A stretch of 64,000 nucleotides of DNA from NCBI RefSeq assembly GCF_003946115.1, contig NZ_RHOH01000010.1, forward strand, positions 1 to 64,000, in the 5' to 3' direction. Of this stretch, positions 1 through 9,619 are shown piece after piece. The translations under genes and the position numbers were made by a program. Position 1 is the stretch's first letter. Each line of letters begins with the position of its first letter. Under the pieces are notes generated by a model that ran no database searches, was not told the DNA's origin, and saw only the letters and a program-made list of their open reading frames with translations. The stretch comes from Lacticaseibacillus daqingensis. GTDB lineage: Bacteria; Bacillota; Bacilli; Lactobacillales; Lactobacillaceae.

Positions 1-177
1 CGCCGACCTTGGGCAATTTCTTCGCCGAGTGGTGTCAAAAACTTCGCATTACTTGGTAAAGCTATATGCCGTCTTCACGCCGGAATTTTTAGGCCTTTTT
101 AGATAACAAAAAACACCTACGCCTTCCAGTGTTATGCTTTAAGCGACCAAACTAAAAGATAAACGAGGTAGGAATAG

Positions 178-1416
178 ATGTCTCAACTAGATAGTACACT
201 CAAATTGCTTGGAATTACAGATACAAATATTCATGCACAAGATGTTCGCGAAGAGTTTCACGGCAAGGGCTCGGGTCGTAAGAAATACTTGGTGGTGCAC
301 GCTGATCTGACCTATATGCTCACAAAGTGTCCGCGGTGCGGATTTTCTGATCTCCACAAGAATGGACATAAACTCACCCGTATCCACGTTGAAGGGCCTT
401 CAGACCAACCGGTTATCCTTGAGTTGAACAAGCAGCGCTGGCGTTGCGCACATTGTCACCGCACCTGCACAGCGACGACTTCTGTTGTCAAAGCCAATCA
501 CTCAATAGGAAACAAATTGGCGATGCACGCACTTAAGCTTTCAGGAAGATCACTGACCCTGACGAATACAGCACTTCTCACGGGAATCTCTACGACCTCG
601 GTTCAACGAATCCTGACCGCCAACATTCATCCGCACGCCAGCCGGAATCTCCCAGTGAATCTTTGTTTCGATGAGTTCCGTTCAACCAAGTCGGCGATGT
701 CTTTCATTTGTATTGACGCCGATACTCACAAGGCCGTCAAAGTCCTCGGTGGACGGCTTAATAAGGACATCAAGGAGTTCTTCATTAATCAGTATAGCGT
801 CACGCAACGCGCGGCCGTTAAGCGCGTTGTGATGGATATGAATGCCGCATACCAGCTGATTGTTCATGAGCTCTTCCCAAATGCCGAGATCGTCATCGAC
901 CGCTTCCACATCGTGCAAATGATCGGGCGTGCGATGGACCAGATCCGTGTTTCGGTGCTCAAGCAATTAGATGGGAAGTCCCGCGAGTACAAGGTGTTTA
1001 AGTCGCTTTGGCGTCTATTCCATTTGGCCCATCCCGACGCCAAGAAGTCGCGCTATTTGTTCGGCCTCAATGAATACTCGACCCAACAAAATGCCATCGA
1101 TCTTGGGACCGCGGTATCACCAGAATTCAAAGCTGCCTACGAGACTTACCTTGCCATCCATGAAGCGTTGATGGGTGGTCATCCTCGTGTCCTCAAACGA
1201 CTGATCACTGAGTACCAGCCAAATAGTTCTGTCATGGACACTGCCATCGCCACCTTGCGAAAGAATCTTCAATGGATCATTAACGCCGCCAAGTCTCCAT
1301 ACTCCAACGGCCCAATCAAAGACATCAACCGCAAGATCAAGGAGCTTAAACGTACCTGTTATGGCTTCGCCAACCAAGCCAACATGTTCGTTCGGATCTA
1401 TCAGCTCGTCGCCTAA
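178..1416 (+). CDS. ISL3-family transposase
   Basis: A 412-residue transposase of the ISL3 family (DDE superfamily), which cuts and rejoins the ends of its own element. The N-terminus has the zinc-ribbon pair CPRCGF (about residue 51) and CAHCHRTC (about 90), then a helix-turn-helix segment ([19 protein letters not shown]). The catalytic core follows with [15 protein letters not shown], and IDRFHIVQ, the usual family blocks. Length and domain order match intact family members and no frameshift is visible, so it may be functional. It starts at ATG 178 with an upstream GAGGTAGGA ribosome binding site. It sits downstream of, and convergent with, the glycosidase operon that ends at 1713, which marks the edge of a rearrangement-prone region. 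Confidence 0.93.
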   Translation: MSQLDSTLKLLGITDTNIHAQDVREEFHGKGSGRKKYLVVHADLTYMLTKCPRCGFSDLHKNGHKLTRIHVEGPSDQPVILELNKQRWRCAHCHRTCTATTSVVKANHSIGNKLAMHALKLSGRSLTLTNTALLTGISTTSVQRILTANIHPHASRNLPVNLCFDEFRSTKSAMSFICIDADTHKAVKVLGGRLNKDIKEFFINQYSVTQRAAVKRVVMDMNAAYQLIVHELFPNAEIVIDRFHIVQMIGRAMDQIRVSVLKQLDGKSREYKVFKSLWRLFHLAHPDAKKSRYLFGLNEYSTQQNAIDLGTAVSPEFKAAYETYLAIHEALMGGHPRVLKRLITEYQPNSSVMDTAIATLRKNLQWIINAAKSPYSNGPIKDINRKIKELKRTCYGFANQANMFVRIYQLVA

Positions 1417-1507
1417 GACTCCTGAAACAAAGTCCCAGTTCCAGCCATTCGTCGAAACGCCTTCACCATTGAGTTCTCCTCAGCTTCTTAAACAATTAAA
1501 CAATAAA

Positions 1508-1555
1508 AAGGCCTCCCATGGTCGGGGAGACCTTCAAAGGATAAAAACTATCCTT
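1508..1555. repeat. Two tandem hairpins inside the IS right end
   Basis: Two small inverted repeats lie between the transposase stop and the presumed right end. The first pairs AAGGCCTCCC (1508-1517) with GGGAGACCTT (1525-1534), with one mismatch. The second pairs AAGGATA (1537-1543) with TATCCTT (1549-1555). Read on the minus strand the second has a run of five T in its loop. They could end transcripts entering the element from either side, as seen in other insertion sequences, but no downstream U-run supports a classical terminator. Confidence 0.4.
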
Positions 1556-1640
1556 CAACACCAGTTGACAAATTTCCTGTTTTTGACAATATTATTTGTC
1601 CCGAATTTCTGTGTGCCTTGCCACATTTCAATCAAATCCA

Positions 1641-1674
1641 CACAGCCTGAACTCATTACAATCGCCAGGCTGTG
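1641..1674 (-). terminator. Probable terminator of the glycosidase operon
   Basis: A perfect 9-bp stem, CACAGCCTG (1641-1649) with CAGGCTGTG (1666-1674), lies about 40 bases after the stop codon of the last gene of the minus-strand operon. The following bases on that strand are only moderately T-rich (TGGATTTGATT), so it is a weak intrinsic terminator by sequence. Confidence 0.5.
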
Positions 1675-1712
1675 AATGGGTAAGCATCGAAGTCAAGTAC
1701 TACATGATACTT

Positions 1713-3989
1713 TTATTCTTGGCTTTGATAGCTAAATGTAACGTCAGAACAGCTGGCGACCCGAACGAGTTCATAGTACAACGCAGCTAAGTCACGATCC
1801 TTCAACGTCTGGAGATAATCGTTCAAGGCATCGGCCCTGAGGGTTGTCAACTTACCGGCCAAATCATTTTTGAAATCGTAGCCGTTAATTGGGCGCTTGA
1901 TTCGCTCGTCAAGCATTGATGCCATCGCAGTTTCAGCTGCTTCCGAAGTGGTTCGCGGCAAGTCAACCAAGCTACCGTCTCTAATCGTACATGCTATCTG
2001 AACGCCACGATCAATGACAATAATTCGGTGTTTCCTTTGGGCGGGTATAATCTCCGTGTCTCCTGAAACGGAGAGCCTTGCCTGGTTGGTTTTTGCATCC
2101 ACGTGCAGCGTTGATATCACTCGCTTATCACCGTCATCCTCAACCATTTCAAAAGTATTATCTGCACCTGGATATACCCACCAATCAATTGTGCCTGGTA
2201 AGGCAGTACCGAAGTCTTCGGATTGATCAGCCCCAACCATTGGAATGATTGCCCCTGCCCGAACAAAGACCGGGTATTCCTCCAACCGACGATTAACGAT
2301 CATTTCCGTATTACCTGGATAGTGCCATCCTGTTGTCATATCACGCCAATCGCCTTCCGGAAACCACATCTCTGCGGTGCCGTATTGTAAGGCTACCGAT
2401 TCAGGTGCAGTTATTGGCATGACCATCATCTGGGTTCCAAATCGGTACTGGTTACGATACTGGTAGGCACGATCATCGCGTGGATAAGTGTAATACATCG
2501 GTTCAATCAGTGGGCTACCCTGCTCATGAGCTCGTACGTTCATCGTGTAAAGGTATGGAACTAAGCGATGCCGAAGTCGCAAGAACTCGGTCATTATCTG
2601 TTGGTAGCGCGAATCATATTTCCACGGCTCTTTGCCAGAGTATCGATTATTTGAACTGTGCAATCGGTTGATTGGGCTGAAGACCCCAAGCTGCATCCAG
2701 CGTGTCGTAAGCTCAGCATCCCGGACTCCGCCCATGTGACCACCAATGTCGTGACTCCACCAACCATAGCCAATATTGGAGGCAGTTGCAGTGAAATATG
2801 GTTGAAATGCCAAGGATCGCCAGCTGATAATTGTATCACCGGAAAAGCCGATTGGATAACGATGACTACCCGGACCAGCGTACCGGGAGAGTATCAACCC
2901 CTTAGCATGGTGCAATTGATGATCTAAATAATGGTAGTGGTTAAGTAACCATAGCGGGTCAACACCTGCAGAGCGTGACACAGTCCCTTGTTGCCAATCG
3001 ATCCACCAGAAATCAACCCCTTCTTCTTCAAGTGGACGATGCACCAATTCAAAATAGGCACGTCGGAAATTAAGGTTCATCAAATCAAAAGACGCAGGTT
3101 CACCCTTCGACTGATCCAACTTTAACGCCTTGGCTACCGTCTGATACGCCGCTTCAAAAGGCCGAATTCCTTCAGCTGGGTGCACGTTGAGACTGGTTTG
3201 TAACCTCAGCGTGTGTAATTTAGTCAGGAAACGCTCCGGATCTGGGAATAACTGCTTATTCCACGTATAGCCCGTCCAGCTGCTCCCGTATTGCTTAGGT
3301 GTATCCGTCAGATGCCAGTCCATGTCGATCATGCCAACGGATAGCGGAATCTGTTCGGCGCGGAACCGCTCCATCAGCTTCAGGTAACTCGCCTCAGTAT
3401 ACGGCCAGTAGCGACTCCACCAGTTGCCCAAGGTAAACCGCGGCAGCAGCGGCGTTGCGCCGCTCAGCCGATAAAAATCATGCAGCGCTGTCTTGTAGTG
3501 ATGGTTGTAGCCAAAGAAATACAGATCTGTTGACTGAGTCGCCTTGGCGCTCAAGGTCTGGTCGTCAGCCAACAGCATAGTCTCGGAGTCATCCAGCAGC
3601 GCGAACCCGTCCCGGGAAATGATGCCATCCTGCAGCGGGGTCTCACCGTCACAGCCGTCCAACGTCCGGGCGGTCCCTTTCAACGTGTTCGGGTGATCGC
3701 CGTACCGATACGTCCCGCCGTAACGCTCGTCAGCCGGGGTCATCTGGATCACCAAGCCGCTCGGCGAGAAGGGCTGCTTGTCATAGAAAAGATGCAGTTC
3801 CTTCGTGATGATCTCAAGCTGGTCGGCTTTGTCGATCACCGTGTAGTCAAAGACTGGAAAACTCCGGTTGGTGACCTGAATCGTGCGCTGGTCAACGAAC
3901 TGGCCCTGCGTTGAATATTCCAAGCGCAGCAAGCCATCGGTCAAGGCGGTGATGCGATAGTGGCCATCCGTCAATACGTTGTTTTTCAT
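1713..3989 (-). CDS. GH31 family alpha-glycosidase (distal operon enzyme)
   Basis: A cytoplasmic glycoside hydrolase of family GH31, which releases alpha-linked glucose or xylose by a retaining mechanism. The catalytic nucleophile is probably Asp in FWWIDWQQG (about residue 331) and the acid/base Asp in GFSGDTIISW (about 385); GMIDMDWH and WWSHDIGGH are further family blocks. The WIDWQQG motif differs from the classical W-x-D-M-N-E form used by the other GH31 enzyme in this operon, so the two belong to different subfamilies and probably cut different linkages. There is no signal peptide. I chose ATG 3989 rather than 3995 because GTGAGGG ends directly against the earlier ATG but lies six bases before this one. 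It is the last gene of the lacI-lpl operon, 93 bases after the GH13 gene. Exact substrate is unknown. Confidence 0.88.
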   Translation of the reverse strand: MKNNVLTDGHYRITALTDGLLRLEYSTQGQFVDQRTIQVTNRSFPVFDYTVIDKADQLEIITKELHLFYDKQPFSPSGLVIQMTPADERYGGTYRYGDHPNTLKGTARTLDGCDGETPLQDGIISRDGFALLDDSETMLLADDQTLSAKATQSTDLYFFGYNHHYKTALHDFYRLSGATPLLPRFTLGNWWSRYWPYTEASYLKLMERFRAEQIPLSVGMIDMDWHLTDTPKQYGSSWTGYTWNKQLFPDPERFLTKLHTLRLQTSLNVHPAEGIRPFEAAYQTVAKALKLDQSKGEPASFDLMNLNFRRAYFELVHRPLEEEGVDFWWIDWQQGTVSRSAGVDPLWLLNHYHYLDHQLHHAKGLILSRYAGPGSHRYPIGFSGDTIISWRSLAFQPYFTATASNIGYGWWSHDIGGHMGGVRDAELTTRWMQLGVFSPINRLHSSNNRYSGKEPWKYDSRYQQIMTEFLRLRHRLVPYLYTMNVRAHEQGSPLIEPMYYTYPRDDRAYQYRNQYRFGTQMMVMPITAPESVALQYGTAEMWFPEGDWRDMTTGWHYPGNTEMIVNRRLEEYPVFVRAGAIIPMVGADQSEDFGTALPGTIDWWVYPGADNTFEMVEDDGDKRVISTLHVDAKTNQARLSVSGDTEIIPAQRKHRIIVIDRGVQIACTIRDGSLVDLPRTTSEAAETAMASMLDERIKRPINGYDFKNDLAGKLTTLRADALNDYLQTLKDRDLAALYYELVRVASCSDVTFSYQSQE

Positions 3990-4082
3990 TTTCATCCCTC
4001 ACTCGGTTAGTTTCGAGGCGATTCCCACTCTAGTCAAAAGCAGGCCCTCAAAAGGACCCACTTTTGCCCATCAAAGCATCGT

Positions 4083-5720
4083 CTACGCCTTCACCTCAAC
4101 CACGAATGCCTCATACGGCCGCAACTGCCGCTCGCCGCCAGTCAGCGCGGTGTCCGCATAATTGCTGATGATCAGCCGTTCAGCCTGATCCGTCAACGTG
4201 AACGCATTCGACTTTGCTGAGACGTTGGCAACAATCATCCACCGGCGGTTTTGGTCCGTCCGGTAATAGGCAAACACGTCATCGGCGGTGTCTTCAAGCA
4301 AGGTATAATCGCCCCAAACCACCAAGTTATTCTGCTTACGCAAGGCAATCAGCTGCTGATATGTGGCCCAAACCGAATCCGGATCAGCCACCTCGTCCGC
4401 CACGTTATACTGCACGTGGTTAGGGTTGATGTGCAGCCACGGCTTGCCGGTGGTGAAGCCCGCCCCGTCAGCACTATCCCACTGCATTGGCGTGCGCGCG
4501 TTGTCGCGCCCTTTGACATTAATGGAGTGGATCACATCCGCCGGGTTATAACCCGCCTCAACCCGTTCGTTGTAGAGATTGATGCTTTCAATATCGTCAA
4601 TTTCTGCAACCGAAGTGATCGGGTAGTTCGTCATACCGATTTCTTCACCTTGATAGATGTACGGCGTCCCCTTCATCATGTGCAGCAGGATCGCAAATAA
4701 CTTCGCACTCTGATCATGATAATTCTGATCATCCCCCCAGCGCGAGACGATGCGCGGTAAGTCGTGATTGTTCCAGAACAAGCTGTTCCACCCCTGATCA
4801 CCTAACGCCGTCTGCCACTTGGAAAGCACCCGTTTCAAGTCAGGAACTGCCAGCGGTTGGAGGTCCCACTTATCCTTACCCGGCTGCTGGTCAAGCCCGC
4901 TGTGCTCGAATTGGAACACCATCGACAGTTCGTGCCGCGCAGGGTCTGAGAACAGCTTAGCAATCTCAGGTGTTGCACCCCAAGTCTCGCCTACGGTCAT
5001 CAAGTCTTGACCCTTGCCGCCGAAGGTCGTCTGATTCATCTCCTGCAGGTAGTCGTGGAGCTTCGGCCCGTTGCCCGTGATCATCTTATCGGGCTCCTTG
5101 CCGATCAGATCGATCACATCCATGCGGAACCCGCCGATCCCCTTGGCAATCCAGAAGTTCATCATGTCATAGACGGCGTGTCGAACCGCTGGATTGGCCC
5201 AATTCAGATCTGGCTGTTTCGGGCTGAACAGATGCAGATAGTACTGGCCAACCGTTGGGTCATATGTCCAAGCTGGACCGCTAAACGTCGAACGCAGACC
5301 GTTCGGTACATCCTGTCCTTCAACTGGATCGCGCCAGACGTAAAAATCGTGATACGGTGCATCTTTGGCTTTTCGGCCCTCCACGAACCAGCGATGCTCA
5401 TCGCTGGTGTGGTTCACGACCAGATCCATCACGATCCGGATCCCGCGCGCCTTGGCTTCCGCAATCAGTCGTTCCATATCCGCCATTGTGCCGAATTCCG
5501 GCAAGATCGCTTCGTAATCCGAGATGTCGTACCCATTGTCATCGTTAGGCGACGCGTAGACCGGGCTAAGCCAGATGCCTCCGATACCCAACTGCTGCAG
5601 GTAGTCTAGGCGTGAGATGATCCCTGGGATATCACCGATTCCATCCCCATTGCTGTCTTGAAAGGAGCGCGGGTAGATCTGATACATGACAACGTTTTGC
5701 CACCATTTTCCAGTAGTCAT
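4083..5720 (-). CDS. GH13 oligo-1,6-glucosidase / alpha-glucosidase
   Basis: A 545-residue cytoplasmic GH13 enzyme that hydrolyses the non-reducing glucose of short alpha-glucosides. The four conserved blocks are visible: DLVVNHTSDEH (about 99), GGFRMDVID with nucleophile Asp201, VGETWG with acid/base Glu245, and FWNNHDLPR with Asp320. The Val directly after Asp201 is, in this subfamily, associated with preference for alpha-1,6 over alpha-1,4 bonds, so isomaltose-type oligosaccharides or dextran fragments are likely. Length is normal for the oligo-1,6-glucosidase/dextran glucosidase group. Its ATG overlaps the stop of the upstream GH31 gene (ATGA), which points to coupled translation. Trehalose-6-phosphate hydrolase is a related alternative but the operon has no trehalose PTS. 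Confidence 0.9.
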   Translation of the reverse strand: MTTGKWWQNVVMYQIYPRSFQDSNGDGIGDIPGIISRLDYLQQLGIGGIWLSPVYASPNDDNGYDISDYEAILPEFGTMADMERLIAEAKARGIRIVMDLVVNHTSDEHRWFVEGRKAKDAPYHDFYVWRDPVEGQDVPNGLRSTFSGPAWTYDPTVGQYYLHLFSPKQPDLNWANPAVRHAVYDMMNFWIAKGIGGFRMDVIDLIGKEPDKMITGNGPKLHDYLQEMNQTTFGGKGQDLMTVGETWGATPEIAKLFSDPARHELSMVFQFEHSGLDQQPGKDKWDLQPLAVPDLKRVLSKWQTALGDQGWNSLFWNNHDLPRIVSRWGDDQNYHDQSAKLFAILLHMMKGTPYIYQGEEIGMTNYPITSVAEIDDIESINLYNERVEAGYNPADVIHSINVKGRDNARTPMQWDSADGAGFTTGKPWLHINPNHVQYNVADEVADPDSVWATYQQLIALRKQNNLVVWGDYTLLEDTADDVFAYYRTDQNRRWMIVANVSAKSNAFTLTDQAERLIISNYADTALTGGERQLRPYEAFVVEVKA

Positions 5721-8032
5721 TCAATTACCTCTTTTTTATTCAATGCGCAGTATTGCTGTTTATCCAAAACGAATTTTTGCTGAATATGACCAACATGTAC
5801 CCGGATCTCACGGTAGAACGCTACCGCATCCCCGGCATGGGTGACCGTTACCGCCGCAACCCCTGCAGACACAGTAATCTGGTAGAGGTTATACGCGCCA
5901 TCACGGTAGGCGAAGCTGCTACCGTCATCTTGATAGTGGCGGTACGTCCCATGATCGCCAAAACACCGAAAGTCCATCTCCTGATCTGGCGCGTCGGTCA
6001 GATACTCCTGCTTCGGCCCCATCGGTACCATTGTCCCCACTCGGCCGAAGAGCGGTAACGCATCAAGTGGAACTTCGACTCGGATCTCCTGACCGCCGGC
6101 CAAGTGCTCACCGGTCCAAAAATCGATCCACTCCCCCGCCGGTAAATAAACCAGGCGGCTGGTTTTACCCTTCTCCAGCACCGGGGCGACCATTAGCGCA
6201 TCACCGACCATATACTGGTCGCCGATCTCGACCACGGCTGGGTCTTGATCGAAGGCATACACTAGCGGCCGCATCACCGGTTCCCCGGTCTGCTCACCGG
6301 TGGCAAACAGATCGTACAGGTACGGAATCAAGCGGTAACGCAATTCGAGATACTTGCGGTAAACCGACAGTGTCGGTTCACCAAAGGACCAAGGCTCCTG
6401 CCGCCGATTCCCCATTGCGCTGTGGTTGCGCAATAACGGGCTGAAGATCGCACCTTCGATCCACCGAATCAGCAACTCAGGTGTCGTATCCGCCCCGAAG
6501 CCGCCGATATCCGTTCCGGCGAAGCTGAACCCACTCAGCGCCAGGTTGCACAGCTGCGGCACCATCATCTGAAGGTGCACCCAGAGGCTCTGATTATCCC
6601 CTGTCCACACCGTCGCATAGCGTTGCGTGCCAGCATAGGCGGCCCGTGTAATTACGAACGGGCGCCGACCAGTTTGCTGCTGCAACCCTTCATAGGTCGC
6701 CCGTGCCATGTTATGGCCAAATAAATTATGCATCTTCGCATGTGTGCTTTGCTTCGCCTCATCGGTAAAGACAAGATCATCTGGCAACGGCCCGTCGAAT
6801 CCTGCCGGCTCGTTCATATCGTTCCAGATGCCGTCCACTCCGATGGCAGTCAAGCGTGTATGGTAGTCTCCCCACCATTGACGCACTCGGGGAGCGCCAA
6901 AGTCAGGATAAACCGCTTGCCCTGGCCAGACGCGGTTCGTGTACACTTGCCCCACCGGTGTTTTGACAAAACAATCGTTACCGACGCCATCGTCATAAAC
7001 CGAGTAACCCGGTTCGGCTTTTACGCCTGGATCAATGATTGTCACGAGCTTGAAGCCCTGTTGATGGAGTGCCTTAACAAACGTTGCCGGTTGCGGATAG
7101 CGGATTGAGTTCCAGGTGAATACCCGATAACCGTCCATGTAATCAATGTCTAGATGTAACACATCACAAGGCAGGTGATATCGCCGCATATTGTTTGCAA
7201 TCTCGCCCACTTCAGCGGCGTCCTGCCAGCCGAACCGCGACTGCTGATAGCCCAGCGTCCAGCGCTGCGGTAGCGGGGTTGGCCCGGTCAGCTGCGCATA
7301 CTGCTGAACAACACTGGCCAACGTCGGCCCACCGATCACATAGTAATCCAGCGGCCCCTCCGCCACAGAATAGTAGTAATACCCCGAATTCTCTTTTCCG
7401 AGGTCAAAGTGACTCCGGGCAGCATTGTCGAAGAACAAGCCATATGGCCGGCCCTCGCGCAGACCGTAGAGAATCGGTACTGACTTATACAACTTGGTGT
7501 AATGCTCCAGATGCGGTGACGCGTCATCCGTGTTCCAATTGTCATACTCATAGCCGCGCTTATCGATAAACCCGGTTTTATCGCCTAAGCCATAAAAATG
7601 TTCGTCCGGCGAAAGCGCCTTAATGACCTGAGATGATACCGCATTGACGGCACTATCACGTCCTGCATGGCCTTCTTCCTCTAGGACGGAATGGCTGTCT
7701 TCTGGCAGATCTAGGTTCAACGGAACCCGTTGCCCGCGATAATCGAGCACGAGCGCCAGGTCATTCGCGTCATACACATCGACATGCCCTGAAGCATCAA
7801 TATGTAAGTGCAATGCTGACGTCTGAAGGCGCACGCCGCCAGCATTGTCACGATCAACGGTGAACGGCGCCTGACTTGGCGTTGCAATCACCGCATGAGA
7901 CGTCAACGATAACGCCTCGGGTGCACAGACCCGAATGATCTGCGCGGAAAAAACCTGCAAGCTAACGGCGGGGTGCGCCGTAAAGTCGATGTGAACCGTC
8001 TGATCGGCTGTCGTTATCGCTTTGATTGTCAT
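5717..8032 (-). CDS. GH31 alpha-glucosidase
   Basis: A classical GH31 alpha-glucosidase acting in the cytoplasm on imported alpha-glucosides. The N-terminal beta-sandwich contains FYGLGDKTG, the barrel carries the nucleophile block DGIWNDMNEP (Asp about 405) and the acid/base block VWTGDNQS (Asp about 479), and the C-terminus has the usual RYRLIPYLYDL segment. No signal peptide is seen. ATG 8032 is preferred over a GTG at 8047 because it has a GAGGG site five bases upstream, while the GTG has none. It follows the DUF624 gene closely and overlaps the next gene by four bases. Together with the GH13 enzyme and the second GH31 it should degrade a mixed-linkage oligosaccharide to glucose. Confidence 0.92.
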   Translation of the reverse strand: MTIKAITTADQTVHIDFTAHPAVSLQVFSAQIIRVCAPEALSLTSHAVIATPSQAPFTVDRDNAGGVRLQTSALHLHIDASGHVDVYDANDLALVLDYRGQRVPLNLDLPEDSHSVLEEEGHAGRDSAVNAVSSQVIKALSPDEHFYGLGDKTGFIDKRGYEYDNWNTDDASPHLEHYTKLYKSVPILYGLREGRPYGLFFDNAARSHFDLGKENSGYYYYSVAEGPLDYYVIGGPTLASVVQQYAQLTGPTPLPQRWTLGYQQSRFGWQDAAEVGEIANNMRRYHLPCDVLHLDIDYMDGYRVFTWNSIRYPQPATFVKALHQQGFKLVTIIDPGVKAEPGYSVYDDGVGNDCFVKTPVGQVYTNRVWPGQAVYPDFGAPRVRQWWGDYHTRLTAIGVDGIWNDMNEPAGFDGPLPDDLVFTDEAKQSTHAKMHNLFGHNMARATYEGLQQQTGRRPFVITRAAYAGTQRYATVWTGDNQSLWVHLQMMVPQLCNLALSGFSFAGTDIGGFGADTTPELLIRWIEGAIFSPLLRNHSAMGNRRQEPWSFGEPTLSVYRKYLELRYRLIPYLYDLFATGEQTGEPVMRPLVYAFDQDPAVVEIGDQYMVGDALMVAPVLEKGKTSRLVYLPAGEWIDFWTGEHLAGGQEIRVEVPLDALPLFGRVGTMVPMGPKQEYLTDAPDQEMDFRCFGDHGTYRHYQDDGSSFAYRDGAYNLYQITVSAGVAAVTVTHAGDAVAFYREIRVHVGHIQQKFVLDKQQYCALNKKEVIE

Positions 8033-8043
8033 ATCAACCCTCA

Positions 8044-8730
8044 TCACTGCTTTGTGAGCACCGCCCGTGCCAAAGTCTTCACGTAAACATGGTAGACCCA
8101 GGCGCCAACGAGGCTAGGACCGGCAAGGCACACGAGCGGAAACATTGGTGTGTGAAAACTCACCACCAGAAGTACGGCCGAACCACCACCAACAAGCAAT
8201 GCGATAATCCCGTTACTGAGCGTCATCAAGACTCCATTTTTGAGATAGTCTTGCCACGTCTGCTCTCGCAGCGTCACAAAGGTTAAACTCATCAGGTAGG
8301 CAACGCAGACCAGAACGCATAACAGCAAGTGAACTCCCATCAAGAATACTGAATGGTGACTGTAATATAGGGCCGCATTCAACACTATTGCAAGCATCAC
8401 TGCTGCCACAGCACTCACCTTGACCGTCATCCGATAGCTCTGCCGTACTGTTCGCCAGCTACGTTGCCAAATATGATTCGGTACCGACTCATCTGCTTCA
8501 CTGAAGGTAGCCAGGGTACGAAACACTGCGACCATCGCCGGCGATAGGACAAATGGTAGCAGCGCCAAGGCAACCAATACTAGTGACCGTATCTCATCCA
8601 TTGATCGTGCATACGATAAGGCCAATGCGACAAACAGGTACGGCCAACCAAGCACAATCCATTGCACACTCGCGACCATATACCGATAGAAAAAACGAAC
8701 CAGCCCATCCGTTAGCTTCACCAAGTTCAT
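8044..8730 (-). CDS. DUF624 (YesL-like) membrane protein
   Basis: A 228-residue integral membrane protein of the DUF624/YesL family. About five hydrophobic segments are visible, beginning with VQWIVLGWPYLFVALAL and ending with GPSLVGAWVYHVYV. Members of this family almost always sit beside LplA/LplB/LplC-type oligosaccharide importers, as here, where it lies five bases after the LplC-type permease. Its role is not established; assembly or support of the transporter is usually assumed. No enzymatic motif can be seen. Identification as DUF624 rests on overall pattern and context. Confidence 0.75.
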   Translation of the reverse strand: MNLVKLTDGLVRFFYRYMVASVQWIVLGWPYLFVALALSYARSMDEIRSLVLVALALLPFVLSPAMVAVFRTLATFSEADESVPNHIWQRSWRTVRQSYRMTVKVSAVAAVMLAIVLNAALYYSHHSVFLMGVHLLLCVLVCVAYLMSLTFVTLREQTWQDYLKNGVLMTLSNGIIALLVGGGSAVLLVVSFHTPMFPLVCLAGPSLVGAWVYHVYVKTLARAVLTKQ

Positions 8731-8734
8731 TTCG

Positions 8735-9607
8735 TTACTCCTTCACGGACCCAATCGTCATCCCAGTGACAAAGTACTTCTGCAGGAATGGATAGATCAG
8801 TAGCAATGGTACCGTTGAAACCACAATCTTTGCCGCATTTAGCGTTTTGTTGGAGATCGATGTCAATGCGTGCAGTTGAGAAACATCTGTAACTTTCGTG
8901 ATATCAATATTGAGCTGCTGAATATAGGTCTGCAGCGGGTAGTTCGCCGCACGATTCATGTACAGCAGTCCACTGAAGTAATCGTTCCAATGGCCAACAA
9001 TCGCAAACAGTGACACCGTGGCTAGACCTGGCAACGACAGTGGTAAGTAAATCTTCAACAAAACGGTCATCTTTGAGGCCCCATCCATGATTGCGGCTTC
9101 CTCAAGGGCATTTGGTAGCCCTTTGAAGAAGTTCATCATCAGAATAACGTTGAAGATTGGCACTGCACCTGGTAGCACCAGCGCCCAGATCGTGTCCATC
9201 AGGCCTAAGCTCTTGATCACGATAAAGGATGGAATCATCCCACCGTTAAATAACATTGCAAAGATAATCAAGTTCATATAAACGTTACGCGCATGGAAGT
9301 CCCGCTTGTTCTTAGATAGCGGATACGCCATCAAAACAATCAAGACTAAGTTAATTAACGTACCAAGCACAACCCGTTCAATAGAAATCCCGAATGACAG
9401 CCAGAACTGGTGATCCTCTAAAATCATTCGATATGAGCTGAGATTAAAGTGAACTGGAATCAGTCCGACTTGGTTTGCCGCCGCCGATGCACTGTCACTA
9501 AACGAGATTGCAACCATATTCACCAGTGGGAGCAGGCAAGAGGCGGTCAGTGCCAAGACAATCAGCCAGATAAAGAAATTAGCAACTTTATTCGTATGCT
9601 TCTTCAC
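8735..9607 (-). CDS. ABC sugar transporter permease, LplC type
   Basis: One of two membrane subunits of an ABC importer for oligosaccharides (CUT1 family, LplC/YtcP type). Six membrane segments are visible, and the cytoplasmic EAA loop reads EEAAIMDGASKMTVLLKIYLPLSLPG-like, the contact site for the ATPase. Translation starts at GTG 9607 behind a strong AGGAGG. It is 12 bases after the LplB-type partner. No ATPase gene lies in the operon, so a shared MsmK-type ATPase encoded elsewhere is expected, as in other Firmicutes. Confidence 0.92.
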   Translation of the reverse strand: MKKHTNKVANFFIWLIVLALTASCLLPLVNMVAISFSDSASAAANQVGLIPVHFNLSSYRMILEDHQFWLSFGISIERVVLGTLINLVLIVLMAYPLSKNKRDFHARNVYMNLIIFAMLFNGGMIPSFIVIKSLGLMDTIWALVLPGAVPIFNVILMMNFFKGLPNALEEAAIMDGASKMTVLLKIYLPLSLPGLATVSLFAIVGHWNDYFSGLLYMNRAANYPLQTYIQQLNIDITKVTDVSQLHALTSISNKTLNAAKIVVSTVPLLLIYPFLQKYFVTGMTIGSVKE

Positions 9608-9619
9608 GCTGCATACCTC

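Larger units (their letters stand above)
1..1577 (+). mobile_element. ISL3-family insertion sequence, left end probably outside window
   Basis: The stretch holds one ISL3-type transposase gene and ends near 1556-1577 with CAACACCAGTTGACAAATTT followed by CC, which resembles the right terminal repeat layout of ISL3 elements. I could not find a convincing matching left inverted repeat between 1 and 177, so the left end either lies upstream of the window or has decayed. The 8-bp target duplication typical of the family cannot be tested here. The right boundary is an inference; the transposase itself is certain. Confidence 0.5.

Noticed and set aside
1-177. Left terminal inverted repeat of the IS
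   Set aside because: I compared the complement of the right end with this stretch and found only short chance matches such as GGAATTTTTAGG.
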